IMG/VR virus record: IMGVR_UViG_3300010885_035445
Coordinates: 1-33,156 of that record
From: a virus
Strand: one strand, 5' to 3'
Length of the DNA: 33,156 bases
The position numbers were made by a program, and so were the translations under genes. The number at the start of each line of letters is the position of its first letter. The first letter of the stretch is position 1. Positions 31,846 to 33,156 of this stretch are shown piece by piece. A model generated the notes under the pieces. It was not told the DNA's origin and did not search any database. It saw only the letters and a list, made by a program, of their open reading frames with translations.

Positions 31846-31996
31846 CATCATCACCAGTATTGCAGAAATTATCGGAGCAATTCTTATTGTTGCGGGCATT
31901 TTTATTCTTGCTGGAACAGGGGCCGGATTGATTTCAGCAGGACTTTCAATCTTTATCTTGTCGTATCTAGCATCAGAACCGGAGCCTAAGCAATGA
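31838..31996 (+). CDS. Small two-span membrane protein, 52 residues
   Basis: The ATG lies within the end of terL after GGAGGAC. The product is almost fully hydrophobic (IAEIIGAILIVAGIFILAG, then LISAGLSIFILSYLA) with a short polar end, so it crosses the membrane twice. Its ATGA overlap with the portal gene ties it to head expression. Small membrane proteins between terL and portal are known in several actinophages, with unknown function. Confidence 0.7.
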   Translation: MLDIITSIAEIIGAILIVAGIFILAGTGAGLISAGLSIFILSYLASEPEPKQ

Positions 31997-33156
31997 GTTT
32001 AATTAAGCGCGCAGGACTTGTTGGTCGTTACCCACAATTCAACAATTACGTTGCGCCACTCTCTCAGCTTTACGGTCAGACAAATATTACGTCTGCCGCC
32101 GGAGAGCGTATTGATGAATGGACAGCTCTCGGAGTTAGCGCGGTTCTTGGATCTGTATCACTGCTTGCTGATACTGTAGCTTCATTACCACTTCGTGCAT
32201 ACCGAACAAAAAATGGTAAGCGTGAATCAATTGCTCTTCCAGACATTATTGCAAATCCAGATCCGGAATCAAATTCATATGAATTGATTCACCAAACTAT
32301 GGCTTCGCTTGCTCTTCATGGCAATGCTTATATCCATATTGACCGCGATCGATCAGGAAATGAGATTGGTTTAGTACCTCTTCACCCTTATCAAATGCAG
32401 GTTTTGCCTACTGGAGATCAGATCGGTCGCAAGTATTTGCACCTTGGCAACCCAATTGATCAAGCAGATTTGATTCATATTCGTTGGTTTACACCTCCAC
32501 AATCACTTGTTGGCGTGTCTCCTATGATCCAAAATCGCAATCTAATCGGTATTGCGCTTGCTATGGATCGTCATATTTCACAATTTTATGCTGAAGGAGC
32601 AACACCTTCTTCAGTATTAGAAACAGATCAGAAGCTTACTTTAGATCAGGCGCGTACAATTCAAGGCACTTGGGAATCAACTCATCGTCGCCATCGTCGC
32701 CCTGCCGTACTTTCTGACGGTCTTAAGTGGCGTCCGGTTACAACATCGGCAGCAGATCAGCAAATGATTCAGACTCGTGAACAGTTGATCCGTGACATTG
32801 CTCGTATCTTTAGAATTCCTTCACACTTGATCGGCGCAACCGGTGATTCTCAGACTTACCAGAACGTTGAACAAGCGTCATTGAATTTCTTAGTTCATAC
32901 AATCATGCCGTGGCTTCGTCGTTTAGAAGTTGCATTTAGCAGAATGCTTCCACCAGGAACAGATGTTGCTTTTGACACTGCAACTCTTCTTCGTACTGAC
33001 GCTCTTACACGCGCTGAGGTTGGCAAGATCCTCGTATCTACAGGACAACGCTCACCAAACGAATTAAGAAATCTTGATGGCTTTGAGTCTTATGAAGGTG
33101 GAGACGTATTCAATCAAGCGTTCCAGGGAACGGCGCTAGCCGGTGGTGAATTGCCA
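31993..33156 (+). CDS. Portal protein, HK97 family, partial at 3' end
   Basis: The reading frame stays open to the window edge, giving the first 388 residues. The portal pattern is clear: WTALGVSAVLGSVSLLADTVASLPL, HQTMASLALHGNAYIHI, IHIRWFTPPQSLVGVSPM, EQLIRDIARIFRIPSHLIG, then YQNVEQASLNFL. The dodecameric portal is the DNA gate of the head. A typical full length is 400-450 residues, so little is missing. The protease and capsid genes should follow. Confidence 0.92.
   Translation, partial: MSLIKRAGLVGRYPQFNNYVAPLSQLYGQTNITSAAGERIDEWTALGVSAVLGSVSLLADTVASLPLRAYRTKNGKRESIALPDIIANPDPESNSYELIHQTMASLALHGNAYIHIDRDRSGNEIGLVPLHPYQMQVLPTGDQIGRKYLHLGNPIDQADLIHIRWFTPPQSLVGVSPMIQNRNLIGIALAMDRHISQFYAEGATPSSVLETDQKLTLDQARTIQGTWESTHRRHRRPAVLSDGLKWRPVTTSAADQQMIQTREQLIRDIARIFRIPSHLIGATGDSQTYQNVEQASLNFLVHTIMPWLRRLEVAFSRMLPPGTDVAFDTATLLRTDALTRAEVGKILVSTGQRSPNELRNLDGFESYEGGDVFNQAFQGTALAGGELP

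Overview
The window is a stretch of a tailed double-stranded DNA phage genome with siphovirus architecture: P27-type small terminase, HK97-type large terminase and portal, head-tail connector, major tail protein, a frameshifted tail assembly chaperone, a tape measure protein and no sheath or baseplate genes. Both ends cut through genes. The portal runs off the right end, and the left end holds only the last 37 codons of a gene. The missing head genes (protease, major capsid protein) would fit between the two if the molecule is circular or circularly permuted. The host is probably a Gram-positive bacterium. The virus carries a CHAP endolysin and no lysin B for a mycolate outer layer, and its moderate base composition and gene style recall phages of freshwater Actinobacteria. 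The host call is inference. No integrase or recognisable repressor is visible here.

Layout. (a) 1-6989: a fibre and decoration cassette. Two glycosyltransferases flank a 1166-residue collagen-like fibre and a second fibre with a related C-terminal domain, each fibre followed by a tiny ORF. (b) 6992-14926: connector, tail terminator-like protein, major tail protein, chaperone with a -1 frameshift, tape measure, tail-tip proteins, and an S74-autoprocessed tail protein. (c) 14945-16659: lysis genes (membrane protein, CHAP endolysin, holin-like protein), an endonuclease VII-type HNH protein and a DUF6378-like protein, closed by a nested bidirectional terminator. (d) 16730-17838: six very small genes on the minus strand, the only leftward block, converging on that terminator. 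(e) 17839-18087: a divergent control region with phased repeats. (f) 18088-23153: rightward early genes. They include an HTH protein, dCMP deaminase, an all-alpha NTP pyrophosphatase, a dNMP kinase, a thymidylate synthase-family enzyme that looks like a dCMP hydroxymethylase, a resolvase-like nuclease and a RecB-like nuclease. (g) 23217-28625: a lytic transglycosylase-like protein, zinc-ribbon proteins, a primase-polymerase/helicase, a C5-cytosine methyltransferase and a striking GTTCCTCCC repeat array. (h) 28630-33156: an HslV/proteasome-beta-like Ntn hydrolase behind its own promoter, then HNH, terS, terL, a small membrane protein and the portal.

How it works together. The early block appears to reshape the dCMP/dUMP pools and may place 5-hydroxymethylcytosine in phage DNA. 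Replication is started by the prim-pol/helicase, and no DNA polymerase gene is visible, so host polymerase is probably used. Genes are packed with 1-20 nt overlaps (ATGA, TAATG, GTGA), which implies translational coupling. No gene-free stretch exceeds 250 bases. The strongest leads are the dCMP-hydroxymethylase signature, the proteasome-like protease next to the packaging genes, the GTTCCTCCC array read in two frames, and the GPT-collagen fibre between two glycosyltransferases.
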